48,060 nt of DNA, taken from NCBI GenBank assembly GCA_947259175.1, contig CAMYKW010000017.1, forward strand, positions 1 to 48,060, given 5' to 3'. The position numbers and the translations under genes are program-made. Of this stretch, positions 1 through 9,986 are shown one piece after another; position 1 is the first letter of the stretch; every line of letters starts with the position of its first letter. The stretch comes from an uncultured Gammaproteobacteria bacterium (GTDB lineage Bacteria; Pseudomonadota; Gammaproteobacteria; Arenicellales; JAANXG01). A model generated the notes under the pieces. That model had not been told where the DNA came from, ran no database searches, and was given only the letters and a program-made list of their open reading frames with translations.

Positions 1-1325
1 AATATGAAAGAAACCTGTCGACCATGACCTTTGCGAGTATTTGCTGAGTCTGGATTCCTCATGCAGCGTTTTTTGATTGTACAGCTCCGACATTTCGTCA
101 ACCGACCCTCAAAAAATAACTTGTGGTAACCGTATTGATCTTCTCTATTACTGCGCAACCACATCATCTCTCCCGCAGGACACACACAAGTTTTGTTGAC
201 CGGATCAAAGTCAAATTCACTGGCAGGTAAGTCCCCCATTACTTCTTTCCCTTTCTGGTCCTGGTGTCTTTTTCCGTATTTGGATTTTTGATCTTTGAAT
301 TTCGGATCTCGGCTCCGGAACCGGTTATCGGGTATATAACCAGCGATACCATTGTCGTGCAGATACCGCATATTGTCTTCGTTAGCAAACCCAGTATCGG
401 CAGTCACCACCGTGCCACTTTCATAGATATCCTCGGTTATCCCTAAACGTCTGAACCGCTCTTCGATCTTCTCCATGACCGGCTGCAGGGTATGGTGCTC
501 CTGGCCTTCCCCAAAGGCTTGGGCGTCTACAATCACTTGATGCTTCTTGTCCACCGCCGCGATACCGTTATACCCCTGTATCGTGCCTTTGCTAGTGGTC
601 GTCTTTGCCGATTCATTATCGGTGATATTACTCTTCACTTCCTTTGCCCTCTTTCCCTGGCCCATCCGTGGGCTGCACGTTTTTAGGAACTGATCAATTT
701 TGTCATGGGCTTTATTTAACGTCTCGATAGCCTGTTGGGCTCGTTGGTAACGCGCTTTATCGCGGCTTTCATCCTTATCCAGCTTCCTATGCTCGGTGAC
801 ATGATGGCGAATCTGGCGTTTGATCTTGGCACGCTTTCGTTCCAATTCGTTAAACGTCCCAGACCACTCTTTCGACGCATTCGATGACATTTTGCAGCCA
901 TCTATGGCAAATAATTCATTACCCAATAATCCTTGCTCATCACAAACCAGCAAAACCTGTTCAAACAGCGCTTCTATCTCATCGCTACGACTGCTGACAA
1001 AGCTAGCAATGGTCGTATAGTGAGGCACCGTATCGCAGGACAGAGCCTTGAAGATAATATTCGTTTCACAGCACCACTCGATCTCGCGGCTTGAAGTAAT
1101 CCCTTTGGAATAAGCAAACAGAATAATCTTCAACAACACCGCCGGATCATAGGCCGGTCTACCACCATCATCGTTCTGATAACTAGGATAAAAAACAGAT
1201 AGGTCTAGCTTATTATCAATGAGATGACGAACGGCGTATTCAAACGTCCCTGGTTGTAGCTGGTCCTCGTAATTGATCACCACCAGCGCGCTTTGGTTGT
1301 AATCATAGGGTATGAATTTGGGCAT
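1..1325 (-). CDS. IS1182-like (IS4/IS5 superfamily) DDE transposase, runs off left window edge
   Basis: An open reading frame starts at ATG 1325 (MPKFIPYDYNQSALVV) and stays open for about 441 codons to base 1, so the C-terminus lies outside the window. The N-terminal part has the DUF772/InsH-like layout: GRPAYDPAVLLKIILFAYS followed by SREIEWCCETNI. Candidate DDE acidic residues sit in LFAIDGCKMSSNASKEWSG and in VVTADTGFANEDN. A cysteine-bearing segment (VNKTCVCPAGE, later TKCRSCTIKKRC) matches the insert common in IS1182-type enzymes. No frameshift is visible in the part present. It sits on the outer side of a DUF3024 gene cassette and reads in the same direction. The element's terminal inverted repeat cannot be fixed because the other end is missing. 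The family call is from memory of motifs and is fairly secure. Confidence 0.85.
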   Translation of the reverse strand, partial: MPKFIPYDYNQSALVVINYEDQLQPGTFEYAVRHLIDNKLDLSVFYPSYQNDDGGRPAYDPAVLLKIILFAYSKGITSSREIEWCCETNIIFKALSCDTVPHYTTIASFVSSRSDEIEALFEQVLLVCDEQGLLGNELFAIDGCKMSSNASKEWSGTFNELERKRAKIKRQIRHHVTEHRKLDKDESRDKARYQRAQQAIETLNKAHDKIDQFLKTCSPRMGQGKRAKEVKSNITDNESAKTTTSKGTIQGYNGIAAVDKKHQVIVDAQAFGEGQEHHTLQPVMEKIEERFRRLGITEDIYESGTVVTADTGFANEDNMRYLHDNGIAGYIPDNRFRSRDPKFKDQKSKYGKRHQDQKGKEVMGDLPASEFDFDPVNKTCVCPAGEMMWLRSNREDQYGYHKLFFEGRLTKCRSCTIKKRCMRNPDSANTRKGHGRQVSFI

Positions 1326-1394
1326 ATGAATAGCTCATTTTAGTTTGAACTATTTTATCAATTTCAAACCCCTTAAGGAGTTTTTCTACAGCTT

Positions 1395-1460
1395 CAACGT
1401 TTGCTACGCAAAAAGCGGGACAGATAGGGCTGTCCGTGTTGAGCGATTTGTTATGTGTCA
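1395..1460 (-). other. attC recombination site of the DUF3024 cassette (outer end uncertain or disrupted)
   Basis: On the minus strand an R''-type box TGACACATAAC lies at 1460-1450, right after the DUF3024 stop codon. It is the exact reverse complement (11 nt) of the first bases of the same cassette, GTTATGTGTCA at 1825-1815, as expected for an excisable cassette. It is followed by AAATCGCTCAACACGGACAG, resembling an attC L'' arm, and a small hairpin GGACAG-ccctat-CTGTCC. The partner R' box is not clear. A GTTG at 1398-1395 could serve, giving a site of about 66 nt, or the insertion element next to it may have cut the site. Confidence 0.6.
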
Positions 1461-1462
1461 TC

Positions 1463-1810
1463 TTAACCCCAGAAACACCCATGCGGATCTGCTTCCACCA
1501 AGTCCAGAAATTCTTCTACAGAATCGACCGTTGGCGTTGGACTGTAACTGTGCCATTTCAAATCTTGCCGCATCCAAAATACTTTCCACAATTGCCTGGA
1601 TTTCACATAGGTCGCTTTTGCAACAGATTGCTCTAAGGTCACCCCCGGTTCTCTCCACGCAGGACGTACTTCAAATATTTCTAGACTCTGTCCCGCTACT
1701 CGAAAACCGATATCCAGCTTCGACCGAATATGAGGGGGAGGCCGGCGTTTCTGAACGAACGCATCGGCAGCCTTTTCAACTCGCTTCATTTCAAACTCGC
1801 CGAATGTCAT
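1463..1810 (-). CDS. DUF3024 family protein in a gene cassette
   Basis: This 115-residue protein begins MTFGEFEMKRVEKAADAFV and ends DPHGCFWG. It has the family's recognisable blocks: RRPPPHIRSKLDIGFR, SLEIFEVRPAW, AKATYVKSRQLWKVFWMR and DLKWHSY. DUF3024 has no established function; these are small cytosolic proteins seen scattered in proteobacteria. The ATG at 1810 lies only 15 bases inside the predicted cassette boundary (crossover at 1825/1824), and the stop directly precedes the R'' box of an attC-like site. The gene therefore fills its cassette almost completely, which is typical of integron cassettes. No promoter or strong ribosome binding site of its own is seen. A longer open frame on the opposite strand (1345-1824) is an antisense shadow. 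Confidence 0.85.
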   Translation of the reverse strand: MTFGEFEMKRVEKAADAFVQKRRPPPHIRSKLDIGFRVAGQSLEIFEVRPAWREPGVTLEQSVAKATYVKSRQLWKVFWMRQDLKWHSYSPTPTVDSVEEFLDLVEADPHGCFWG

Positions 1811-1821
1811 TCACTGACACA

Positions 1822-2038
1822 TAACTAAATGTATTGAGCCTAAATGATAGTATGTAATATCGCCTTTTAGGCCTGTTTTGCTGTTGATAGTCCGAAAATC
1901 AATTTCTTAGGTTTGAAAGTTGTAATAAATTCTTGAACATTGTTTCGCATGGACGCTGCGGCTTGGAAGTCCCGTCCCCCCGATCAGCTTCGCAATGAAT
2001 GTCCGCTTCCGGGTTGAATGTCGAACGGCTGGAACGGG
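1822..2038 (-). repeat. Left copy of a 217-bp inverted junction repeat (attI- or attC-like cassette entry site)
   Basis: Read on the minus strand, this stretch aligns without gaps to 46202-46418 on the plus strand. By hand count there are 13 mismatches in the inner 120 bases (1941-1822) and 25 in the outer 97. The last 32 bases before the crossover are identical and end in TTTAGTTA; sequence similarity stops at the G/TT core where the DUF3024 cassette begins. It may be an attI-like site or a decayed attC; the left copy has ACCTAAG where the right copy has the R''-like GCCTAAC. The remaining bases 2039-2215, up to the aapP stop codon, show no gene or structure I can name. Confidence 0.75.
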
Positions 2039-2215
2039 TTGTTCGGCGAGTGTCCGGCTGCAGTGCAGCGCCCCTTTCAGGCCGTCAACAGGAAGGTCCA
2101 CAAAGGGTGCGAGTGGGCCATCCATTTCGAATCAGGCGGATGTCTAATCCAGGGTTAACGTGGTGGCCGTTCACAATAGCGTTGTGGAAGGTCACCTCCA
2201 GACTTTTACTTTCGT

Positions 2216-2995
2216 TTAGTGCGTGAGGATCTGGCTCAAGAACTGCTCGGTGCGCTCTGACTGGGGGTTGGTAAAGAACTCATCGGGTTCGTTCTGCTCG
2301 ACGATTTGCCCCTCATCCATAAAGATCATCTGATTCGCCACCGTCTTCGCGAATCCCATTTCGTGCGTGACGCACAACATGGTCATGCCCTCATCGGCAA
2401 GCTCGACCATGACGTCCAGGACCTCTTTGATCATTTCCGGATCCAACGCCGAAGTCGGCTCATCGAACAACATGATCTTGGGATTCATGCACAGCGCCCG
2501 GGCTATGGCTACGCGCTGTTGTTGTCCGCCTGACAATTGTCCGGGATATTTGCTCGCCTGCTCGGGAATCTTGACGCGTTCGAGATACCTCATGGCGATG
2601 TCCTCGGCCTCGGCGCGCGGCATCTTGCGCACCCAGATCGGCGCCAGCGCCAGATTCTCCAGGATCGTCAGGTGCGGGAACAAGTTGAAGTGCTGGAATA
2701 CCATCCCCACTTCGCGGCGCACGCTCTCGATATTCTTGAGATCATCGGTGAGCTCGGTGCCGTCAACCACGATGCGCCCTCGCTGGTGCTCCTCCAGCCG
2801 GTTGATGCAACGAATCAAGGTCGATTTGCCGGAGCCGGAAGGCCCGCATATCACGAACCGCTCGCCCTTCTTCACCCGCAAGTTGATCTCCTTGAGCACA
2901 TGAAACTGTCCATACCATTTGTGCATCCCCTCGATAAGAATGATCGCCTGTTCGTCGACCGGTGAACTGGAGGATGGGGTTTCGGTGTTATTCAT
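2216..2995 (-). CDS. aapP: General L-amino acid ABC transporter, ATP-binding protein
   Basis: This 259-residue cytoplasmic ATPase powers uptake of polar amino acids through the AapQM permease. The Walker A motif GPSGSGKST is at residues 51-59, the Q-loop is in [11 protein letters not shown], and the signature [15 protein letters not shown] is followed by Walker [13 protein letters not shown] and the H-loop in VTHEMGFA. Length and sequence match the AapP/BztD/GlnQ group (about 250 residues). Its ATG overlaps the aapM stop by 4 bases (2992-2995), indicating translational coupling. It is the last gene of the aapJ-Q-M-P operon. A short N-terminal extension rich in serine (residues 5-11) precedes the ATPase fold. 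Confidence 0.95.
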   Translation of the reverse strand: MNNTETPSSSSPVDEQAIILIEGMHKWYGQFHVLKEINLRVKKGERFVICGPSGSGKSTLIRCINRLEEHQRGRIVVDGTELTDDLKNIESVRREVGMVFQHFNLFPHLTILENLALAPIWVRKMPRAEAEDIAMRYLERVKIPEQASKYPGQLSGGQQQRVAIARALCMNPKIMLFDEPTSALDPEMIKEVLDVMVELADEGMTMLCVTHEMGFAKTVANQMIFMDEGQIVEQNEPDEFFTNPQSERTEQFLSQILTH

Positions 2996-4107
2996 CGTTT
3001 GTGTCCGGTGCTTAATTTACGTTCCAGGGCCTGGCTGTAGCGCGACATGCCGTAGCAGAAAATCCAGAATATTAATGCCGCGAATACGTAGCCTTCCACC
3101 GCGTAACCCAACCAACTGGGGTCTTTAATGGCGGCCTCCACCGCGCCGAGGATGTCGAACAGCCCGATGATAATGACCAAAGTCGTGTCTTTGAACAGCG
3201 CAATCAAGGTGTTCACGATCCCCGGAATCACCAGCTTCAGCGCCTGGGGGAGGACAATCAGCGACATGCTCTTCCAGAAGTTCAGTCCCAACGCCTTGGC
3301 CGCCTCGTATTGTCCGCTGGGGATCGCCTGCAGTCCGCCGCGCACCACCTCGGCCATATAAGCCGATTCAAACAGCGTGATCCCGATCAACGCGCGCAAC
3401 AGCTTGTCGAAGGTTACGCCTTCGGGCAGGAACAACGGCAACATCACCGACGACATGAACAACACCGTGATCAGCGGTACACCGCGCCACAGTTCGATAA
3501 AGGCCACGCTGAAAGCGCGCACTATGGGCATCTGCGAACGGCGGCCGAGGGCCAATAGAATCCCGAGCGGCAACGACGCAACCATGCCCACCGCGGAGAT
3601 GACCAGGGTGAGCATCAGCCCGCCCCATTGGTCGGTGGACACGACCGGTAAACCCAGGGCGCCGCCGTAAAACAATAGGAACGCGACCACCGGGTAAACC
3701 AACAACAAAAGGAAACCAAGCCAGGTTTTGTAAGGAAAATTCTTGATCAGAAGCGGCACGAACAAAACGAGCAGCAGCGCGAAGGCCAGGTTCACGCGCC
3801 ACTGCTGTGCCTCCGGGTAGAAGCCATAGATGAACTGATTCAGCCGCGCGTAGATGAATACCCAACACGCACCGCCGCTGGTACAGTCCTCGCGGCCCGA
3901 CCCGATCCAATCCGCTGTAATTATGGCCCAGTTCACCACTGGCGGTATCGCGAGATAGAGCAAATACAGGGCGACTATCGTCAGCGTCGAATTCGACAGT
4001 GACGAAAACAGATTGTTTCGCACCCAGCCGAGTATGCCGACCGCCATCACCGGGGGGGGTAGATCCTCCAGTCGTTCGAACTTCTGGTTTTGCCCTGATT
4101 CAGCCAT
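2992..4107 (-). CDS. aapM: General L-amino acid ABC transporter, inner-membrane permease
   Basis: This is a 371-residue integral membrane protein, one of two permease subunits of the Aap/Bzt-type polar amino acid importer. Hydrophobic segments run throughout. The EAA-type cytoplasmic loop that docks the ATPase is seen in the C-terminal third ([21 protein letters not shown]), with a typical permease fold around it ([44 protein letters not shown]). Length fits AapM (about 380). It lies 4 bases downstream of aapQ and overlaps aapP by 4 bases. Confidence 0.95.
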   Translation of the reverse strand: MAESGQNQKFERLEDLPPPVMAVGILGWVRNNLFSSLSNSTLTIVALYLLYLAIPPVVNWAIITADWIGSGREDCTSGGACWVFIYARLNQFIYGFYPEAQQWRVNLAFALLLVLFVPLLIKNFPYKTWLGFLLLLVYPVVAFLLFYGGALGLPVVSTDQWGGLMLTLVISAVGMVASLPLGILLALGRRSQMPIVRAFSVAFIELWRGVPLITVLFMSSVMLPLFLPEGVTFDKLLRALIGITLFESAYMAEVVRGGLQAIPSGQYEAAKALGLNFWKSMSLIVLPQALKLVIPGIVNTLIALFKDTTLVIIIGLFDILGAVEAAIKDPSWLGYAVEGYVFAALIFWIFCYGMSRYSQALERKLSTGHKR

Positions 4108-4111
4108 CAGC

Positions 4112-5311
4112 TCAGCGCTCCACCAGGGCGGTCTTTTTGTTGTACCAGTTCATGAACAGCGAAATCAGCAGGCTGATGGTCAGATACACCGCCATCGTCA
4201 TGAGGATGATTTCCACCGCCTGGCCGGTCTGGTTGAGGGTGGTCCCGGCCCACACCGCGACCAGGTCGGGGTAGCCCACCGCGGTTGCCAGGGAAGAGTT
4301 CTTGGTGAGGTTCAGGTATTGGCTGGTCAGCGGCGGAATGATGACGCGCAGCGCCTGGGGGATTACCACCAGCCGCAAGGTCAGCGGCGTACGCAGTCCG
4401 AGCGCGGAAGCCGCTTCGGTCTGACCGTGACTGACCGCGAGAATGCCGGCGCGCACAATCTCCGCGATAAACGCCGCGGTGTAGATGGACAGCGCCAGCA
4501 GCAGGGCCACGAGCTCGGGAATCAGCGACAACCCACCGCGGAAGTTGAATCCTTGCAGCACGGGTATGTCCCAGGTCAACGGAAATCCGCTCACCGCAAA
4601 CACAATCAGCGGCAGGCCGATAACCAGGCCGAGGCTGGTGAGCAGCACCGGAAATTGTTCGCCGGTGAGATCCTGGCGCCGGTGCGCCCATCTGGCGACG
4701 ACAAGACTTGCCACGATGCCGAGTGCGAACACCGCGCCCACGGCGGAGAAGGCCGGTTCCGGTTGCGGCGCCGGCATATACAAGCCGCGCACGTTGACGA
4801 AGAACAGATCCATTAGCGACAGGCTCTGGCGCGGCGACGGCAGCGCGCTGAGCACCGCGAAGTACCAGAACAGAATCTGCAGCAGCAGCGGGATGTTGCG
4901 GAAAACCTCGATGTAGGCGGCGGCGATCCTGGCGATCAACCAGTTTCGCGACAGGCGCGCGATGCCGATGACAAACCCCAGCAGCGTGGCGAGCAGGATG
5001 CCGAGAAAAGAAACCAGGAGCGTATTGAGCAGGCCTACGAAAAAAGTGCGGCCGTAGGTATAGGTCTCGTCATACTCGATTAACGACATCAGGATGCCGA
5101 AACCGGCCTTTAAATCCAGGAACCCGAACCCGGTCGAGATTCCCCGCTGCGCCATGTTGGTCAGCGTGTTGTTGACGATATACGCGAAAAACGCTCCTAC
5201 CGACGCCAGCACGATGATCTGAAACGCCAGCGAACGGAACGTCGGATTGTTCCAGAAGGCGGTTCGGGGTGGAGTGGCGGTTGGCTTTTCGTCAGTCATC
5301 GGCCCGCCCAA
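4112..5311 (-). CDS. aapQ: General L-amino acid ABC transporter, inner-membrane permease
   Basis: This 399-residue membrane protein is the second permease of the transporter. The pattern SLAFQIIVLASVGAFFAYIVNNTLTNMAQRGISTGF at the N-terminus is typical of AapQ. The EAA loop is in VSHGQTEAASALGLRTPLTLRL, close to the C-terminus. Length is as expected (about 400). It follows aapJ after a 55-base gap that carries a strong stem-loop. The ORF begins MGGPMTDEKP; the start could be the second methionine (5299), which cannot be decided from the sequence. Confidence 0.95.
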   Translation of the reverse strand: MGGPMTDEKPTATPPRTAFWNNPTFRSLAFQIIVLASVGAFFAYIVNNTLTNMAQRGISTGFGFLDLKAGFGILMSLIEYDETYTYGRTFFVGLLNTLLVSFLGILLATLLGFVIGIARLSRNWLIARIAAAYIEVFRNIPLLLQILFWYFAVLSALPSPRQSLSLMDLFFVNVRGLYMPAPQPEPAFSAVGAVFALGIVASLVVARWAHRRQDLTGEQFPVLLTSLGLVIGLPLIVFAVSGFPLTWDIPVLQGFNFRGGLSLIPELVALLLALSIYTAAFIAEIVRAGILAVSHGQTEAASALGLRTPLTLRLVVIPQALRVIIPPLTSQYLNLTKNSSLATAVGYPDLVAVWAGTTLNQTGQAVEIILMTMAVYLTISLLISLFMNWYNKKTALVER

Positions 5312-5328
5312 TCCTTATCTGCAGGACG

Positions 5329-5355
5329 GCACCTGCGCGCGGCGCGCGCAGGTGC
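5329..5355 (-). promoter_or_regulatory. Stem-loop between aapJ and aapQ
   Basis: A perfect 12-bp inverted repeat, GCACCTGCGCGC with its complement, is separated by three bases. It lies between the binding-protein gene aapJ and the permease gene aapQ. It has no U-tract, so it is unlikely to be a full terminator. In binding-protein-dependent transporters such intercistronic hairpins usually protect the upstream mRNA and raise the amount of binding protein over the membrane subunits; that role is inferred here. Confidence 0.7.
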
Positions 5356-5366
5356 GTGCTCAGAGA

Positions 5367-6386
5367 TTAACGAAACGGCGGCGCATACTGCAGACCGCCA
5401 TCTTTCCACAGGGCATTTTGACCGCGTGTGATCTTGAGTTTGCTGCCCATGCCGACGTTGCGTTCAAAGGCCTCGGCGTAGTTGCCCACCATCTTGACGA
5501 TGTTGTAGGCCCATTCATTGGGCAAGCCGAGGCCCTTGCCGCCAATCCCTTCGAGTCCCAGTAAGCGCCGTACGCCGGGGTTCTTGCTGTTGGCCTTCAG
5601 GTCATCGACGTTTTTGGAGCTCACGCCCATGTCCTCGGCTTCCAGCATCGCGAACAGGCTCCATTTAACCACGTTGAACCATGCATCGTCGCCCTGGCGC
5701 ACCACCGGTCCGAGTGGCTCCTTGGAAATCACCTCCGGCAGGACGATAGCGCCGCCGGGATCCTTCAGCTGGATGCGCAGCGCGTACAGCTGGGACTGAT
5801 CGGAGGTCAAAACGTCGCAGCGCCCGGCGTCGAAGCCCGCCACGGTTTCTGCGGCTTTGTCATAGGTGATGGGGGTGTATTTCATGTTGTTGGAGCGGAA
5901 ATAATCGGCGAGATTGAGCTCGGTGGTGGTGCCGGCCTGGATGCATACGCTGGCGCCGTCGAGCCCTTCGGCGCTATTGACGCCCAGGCTTTTTTTCACC
6001 ATGAAGCCCTGCCCGTCGTAATAGTTTACACCGGCAAAATTCAAGCCCAGCGACGAGTCGCGGGTGGTCGTCCAGGTGGTGTTGCGTGACAGTACGTCTA
6101 TCTCGCCGGACTGTAAGGCGGTGAACCGCTCCTTGGCGGTCAACGGGATAAACTTGACCTTGCCGGCATCGCCGAATACCGCGGCTGCGACCGCCCGGCA
6201 CACATCGACGTCAAGACCGTTCCATTTCCCCTGGTCATCGGGAAAGGAAAATCCAGGCAGACCGGTGTTGACGCCACATTGCACGTGGCCGCGTTGCTTG
6301 ATGGTATCGAGGGTGCCCGCGTGCACCCCGCCGATGAACAGCGCCGCTAATACGGCGCTTGCCGTTAGTGTCTTCAGTATTGTCAT
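5367..6386 (-). CDS. aapJ: General L-amino acid ABC transporter, periplasmic binding protein
   Basis: This 339-residue periplasmic solute-binding protein of family 3 feeds amino acids to AapQMP. The start is placed at ATG 6386 because AGGAG lies just upstream and it gives a clean signal peptide, MTILKTLTASAVLAALFIGG with cleavage after VHA; the frame is open further upstream to 6491 but that stretch has no such signal. Mature blocks include GTLDTIKQRGHVQCGVNTGL, WNGLDVDVCRAVAAAVFGD and LTSDQSQLYALRIQL, typical of AapJ/BztA. It is the first gene of the operon; a terminator at 6535-6566 separates it from groEL. Confidence 0.95.
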   Translation of the reverse strand: MTILKTLTASAVLAALFIGGVHAGTLDTIKQRGHVQCGVNTGLPGFSFPDDQGKWNGLDVDVCRAVAAAVFGDAGKVKFIPLTAKERFTALQSGEIDVLSRNTTWTTTRDSSLGLNFAGVNYYDGQGFMVKKSLGVNSAEGLDGASVCIQAGTTTELNLADYFRSNNMKYTPITYDKAAETVAGFDAGRCDVLTSDQSQLYALRIQLKDPGGAIVLPEVISKEPLGPVVRQGDDAWFNVVKWSLFAMLEAEDMGVSSKNVDDLKANSKNPGVRRLLGLEGIGGKGLGLPNEWAYNIVKMVGNYAEAFERNVGMGSKLKITRGQNALWKDGGLQYAPPFR

Positions 6387-6534
6387 TGTCCGCTCCTGCA
6401 GTGGGTAGTAATTATTCGGCCACCGGGGCCGGGACGGCTTTGTCCGCCGACCAGGAGCCGCAAAATTAACACAACCACACTCCAACACCAACGCTGGACG
6501 CGTCCCTGGCCGCAGCTATCGCCGGCGCGCGCCG

Positions 6535-6566
6535 CAAAAAAAGCCCCGCCTGTTAGCGGGGCTTTT
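6535..6566. terminator. Bidirectional-looking intrinsic terminator downstream of groEL
   Basis: AAAAGCCCCGC and GCGGGGCTTTT form a GC-rich hairpin with runs of A on one side and T on the other. Read on the minus strand it lies 27 bases after the groEL stop codon and ends in a long U-tract (CTTTTTTT), so it should end the groES-groEL transcript before the aap operon on the same strand. Confidence 0.85.
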
Positions 6567-6592
6567 GTAGACAGCTAAAGCTGAAAGGCAGT

Positions 6593-8266
<1,674 letters not shown>

Positions 8267-8554
8267 TTATTCAATGACGCCCATAACGTCGTCTTCACGC
8301 ATGACGAGGAGTTCCTCGCCGCCAACTTTCACTTCGGTGCCGGAATACTTGCCGAACAGCACTTTGTCGCCGACTTTGACGTCCAGCGGCCGCACGTCGC
8401 CGTTTTCCTGAATCTTGCCGTTGCCGACGGCAACGATCTCACCCTGCATGGGCTTTTCCGCCGCGGTGTCCGGGATCACGATCCCGCCGGGGCTGGTCTT
8501 TTCGTCGTCAAGGCGTCGCACCAAGACACGATCATGAAGTGGACGAATACCCAT
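8267..8554 (-). CDS. groS: Co-chaperonin GroES (Hsp10)
   Basis: This 95-residue protein begins [18 protein letters not shown], with the mobile loop [17 protein letters not shown] and C-terminal block [20 protein letters not shown]. It caps the GroEL ring. A strong AGGAGG lies 8-9 bases before the ATG. It is the first gene of a two-gene operon controlled by the sigma70-type promoter and CIRCE operator just upstream. Confidence 0.99.
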   Translation of the reverse strand: MGIRPLHDRVLVRRLDDEKTSPGGIVIPDTAAEKPMQGEIVAVGNGKIQENGDVRPLDVKVGDKVLFGKYSGTEVKVGGEELLVMREDDVMGVIE

Positions 8555-8617
8555 TCGCTCAACCTCCTAATTTAGTTGGAAATTTAACTTGATGAATTTT
8601 TTACTGAAACGAGATTA

Positions 8618-8644
8618 TTAGCACTCACTACAGATGAGTGCTAA
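8618..8644 (-). promoter_or_regulatory. CIRCE operator (HrcA binding site) of groESL
   Basis: The sequence TTAGCACTC, nine bases, then GAGTGCTAA is a perfect match to the CIRCE consensus bound by the heat-shock repressor HrcA. It directly follows the -10 box of the groES promoter and so covers the transcription start, the standard repression layout. It predicts an hrcA gene elsewhere in the genome. Many gammaproteobacteria instead rely on sigma32 alone for groESL, which makes this informative. Confidence 0.95.
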
Positions 8645-8671
8645 TCATATTCATGCGCGACGCAATGTCAA
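8644..8671 (-). promoter_or_regulatory. sigma70-type promoter of groES-groEL
   Basis: On the minus strand TTGACA (8671-8666), a 16-base spacer and TATGAT (8649-8644) form a near-consensus promoter. The -35 box overlaps the fxsA stop codon, and the -10 box abuts the CIRCE operator. The predicted start of transcription falls inside CIRCE, about 80 bases before groES. Confidence 0.85.
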
Positions 8672-9129
8672 GGCTCTTTATCCACGCGCCGATAGTCCCC
8701 ATCGAGAATCTGGCCGCGACCGCCCGGAGGCTGTGGATCGGCGCTACTTTCGGCGCTACTTCCGGCGCGAATCAGACCGCGATCCAGGGCGTAGCGGATC
8801 AACCCGCGCCGCAGCGGCGGCGTCAGGCAGGCAAATCCCACCGCGTCGGTAAAGAATCCCGGGGTGAGCAGCAGAGCGCCGGCGAGCAACAGAAAAATGC
8901 CCTCCAATAACTCCATCGCCGGCAGTTCGCCGGCGGCGAGGTTGGCCTGAATCCGACCCAGCGTGGAGAAGCCCTGGGATCGCACTAAAAAAGCGCCGAG
9001 CACCGCGGTGAAGACCACCAGGAATATGGTCCACGGCGCGCCGATGACCCCGCCGATCTTGATCAGCGCGTAGATTTCCACCAGCGGCACGATAAGAAAG
9101 ATCGCCAGCAATATTGAAAACGGTCTCAT
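8668..9129 (-). CDS. fxsA: FxsA family membrane protein
   Basis: This protein of about 153 residues starts MRPFSILLAIFLIVPLVEIY and has three to four hydrophobic segments, the FxsA core GWTIFLVV-like stretch (GAPWTIFLVVFTAVLGAFLV), and the conserved TPGFFTDAVGFACLTPPLR. FxsA is an inner-membrane protein; in E. coli its overexpression relieves phage T7 exclusion by the F plasmid, and its normal role is unclear. The start at 9129 is chosen because it overlaps the hydrolase stop as ATGA; the frame is open to 9171. The C-terminal tail is hydrophilic and variable. It lies upstream of groESL, an order also seen in E. coli. Confidence 0.93.
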   Translation of the reverse strand: MRPFSILLAIFLIVPLVEIYALIKIGGVIGAPWTIFLVVFTAVLGAFLVRSQGFSTLGRIQANLAAGELPAMELLEGIFLLLAGALLLTPGFFTDAVGFACLTPPLRRGLIRYALDRGLIRAGSSAESSADPQPPGGRGQILDGDYRRVDKEP

Positions 9130-9899
9130 GGCTCGGTTGTCGCTTCCCAGATTCGGTCCAATTCGGCGCACATGCGGGGGATCGCCGATGTTAGTCGATG
9201 ATCGCCCCCCGCCACCACCTCCAGGCGAACCTCCGGCGCCTGCACCCGATCGGCAAAGCGCACGCTGTTGGCGACGGGCACCACCTCGTCATGCTGCCCA
9301 TGGAGTATGGTGACCGGGCACGCAAGGCGCACCGGTTCGCACAGCACGTCGTAGCGGTCTACATCGTCGACGATGTCATTACCGAGGGTGTAAGTCGTCC
9401 CCTGGTAAGGATCGCTGAATCCGCGCACGCCGTCGCGCCTCCATTGAGCCAGTTCTGACGCCGGCATCTCGGCGAGGATCTGTTGTACGAAGTTGAATGC
9501 CGGCGCGATCAGCAGCATTTCACGAATCCGGCGGGGCGCCCGGCGCGCGGCAAGCACCGACAGCCAGCCGCCGAGGCTGGAGCCCACCAACACCACCGGC
9601 CGGGGTGCGAGCTTTTCGAGCACCGTTTGCAGATCCCGCAGCGCGGCGGTAATTGTAAACTTGGCGAAATCGCCGTCCGACCGCCCGTGTCCCGTCAAGT
9701 CGAAGCGCACCCAGGAATAGCGCCGCTGATTGGCATGGCTGGCCAGGGCGCGCGCCTTCGATCCGTCGCAGTCGGAGCGGTATCCGTGCACGAAAACACC
9801 TATCGGCCCATTACCAAAATCAATGATCTTACCGCGAACGCGATGTCCGGGCCGGGTCTGCAAGGCGAAAGGGCGTTCGTTATCGATGACTGATGTCAT
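9126..9899 (-). CDS. Alpha/beta hydrolase (ABHD10-like esterase/thioesterase family)
   Basis: This is a cytosolic protein of about 257 residues with a complete hydrolase triad. The oxyanion segment is VFVHGYRSDCDG, the nucleophile elbow GSSLGG, the acid is in TILHGQHDEVVP and the histidine in VAGGDHRLT. The arrangement DLTGHGRSDGDF resembles the ABHD10/serine aminopeptidase-like group. The substrate is unknown. The start at 9899 (MTSVIDNERPF) is preferred over the far-upstream start at 10037, which would overlap the start region of the divergent cutA gene. It is coupled to fxsA by an ATGA overlap. Confidence 0.85.
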   Translation of the reverse strand: MTSVIDNERPFALQTRPGHRVRGKIIDFGNGPIGVFVHGYRSDCDGSKARALASHANQRRYSWVRFDLTGHGRSDGDFAKFTITAALRDLQTVLEKLAPRPVVLVGSSLGGWLSVLAARRAPRRIREMLLIAPAFNFVQQILAEMPASELAQWRRDGVRGFSDPYQGTTYTLGNDIVDDVDRYDVLCEPVRLACPVTILHGQHDEVVPVANSVRFADRVQAPEVRLEVVAGGDHRLTSAIPRMCAELDRIWEATTEP

Positions 9900-9986
9900 G
9901 GCGGGATCGTGGCAACCACACGTGCGATAATATGCGGACGATGAACCCGACTTCCAAGCTGGTTTATGCGGAATAACGGCATCCGC

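Noticed and set aside
1345-1824. 159-codon plus-strand open frame
   Set aside because: It is antisense to the recognisable DUF3024 gene and crosses the attC; the translation has no family features.
1907-2125. 72-codon minus-strand frame across the left junction repeat
   Set aside because: The matching frame is not kept in the right copy of the repeat and the protein resembles nothing I know.
6387-6491. Upstream extension of aapJ to an ATG at 6491
   Set aside because: It would hide the signal peptide and lacks a ribosome binding site; the ATG at 6386 has AGGAG and a clean leader.
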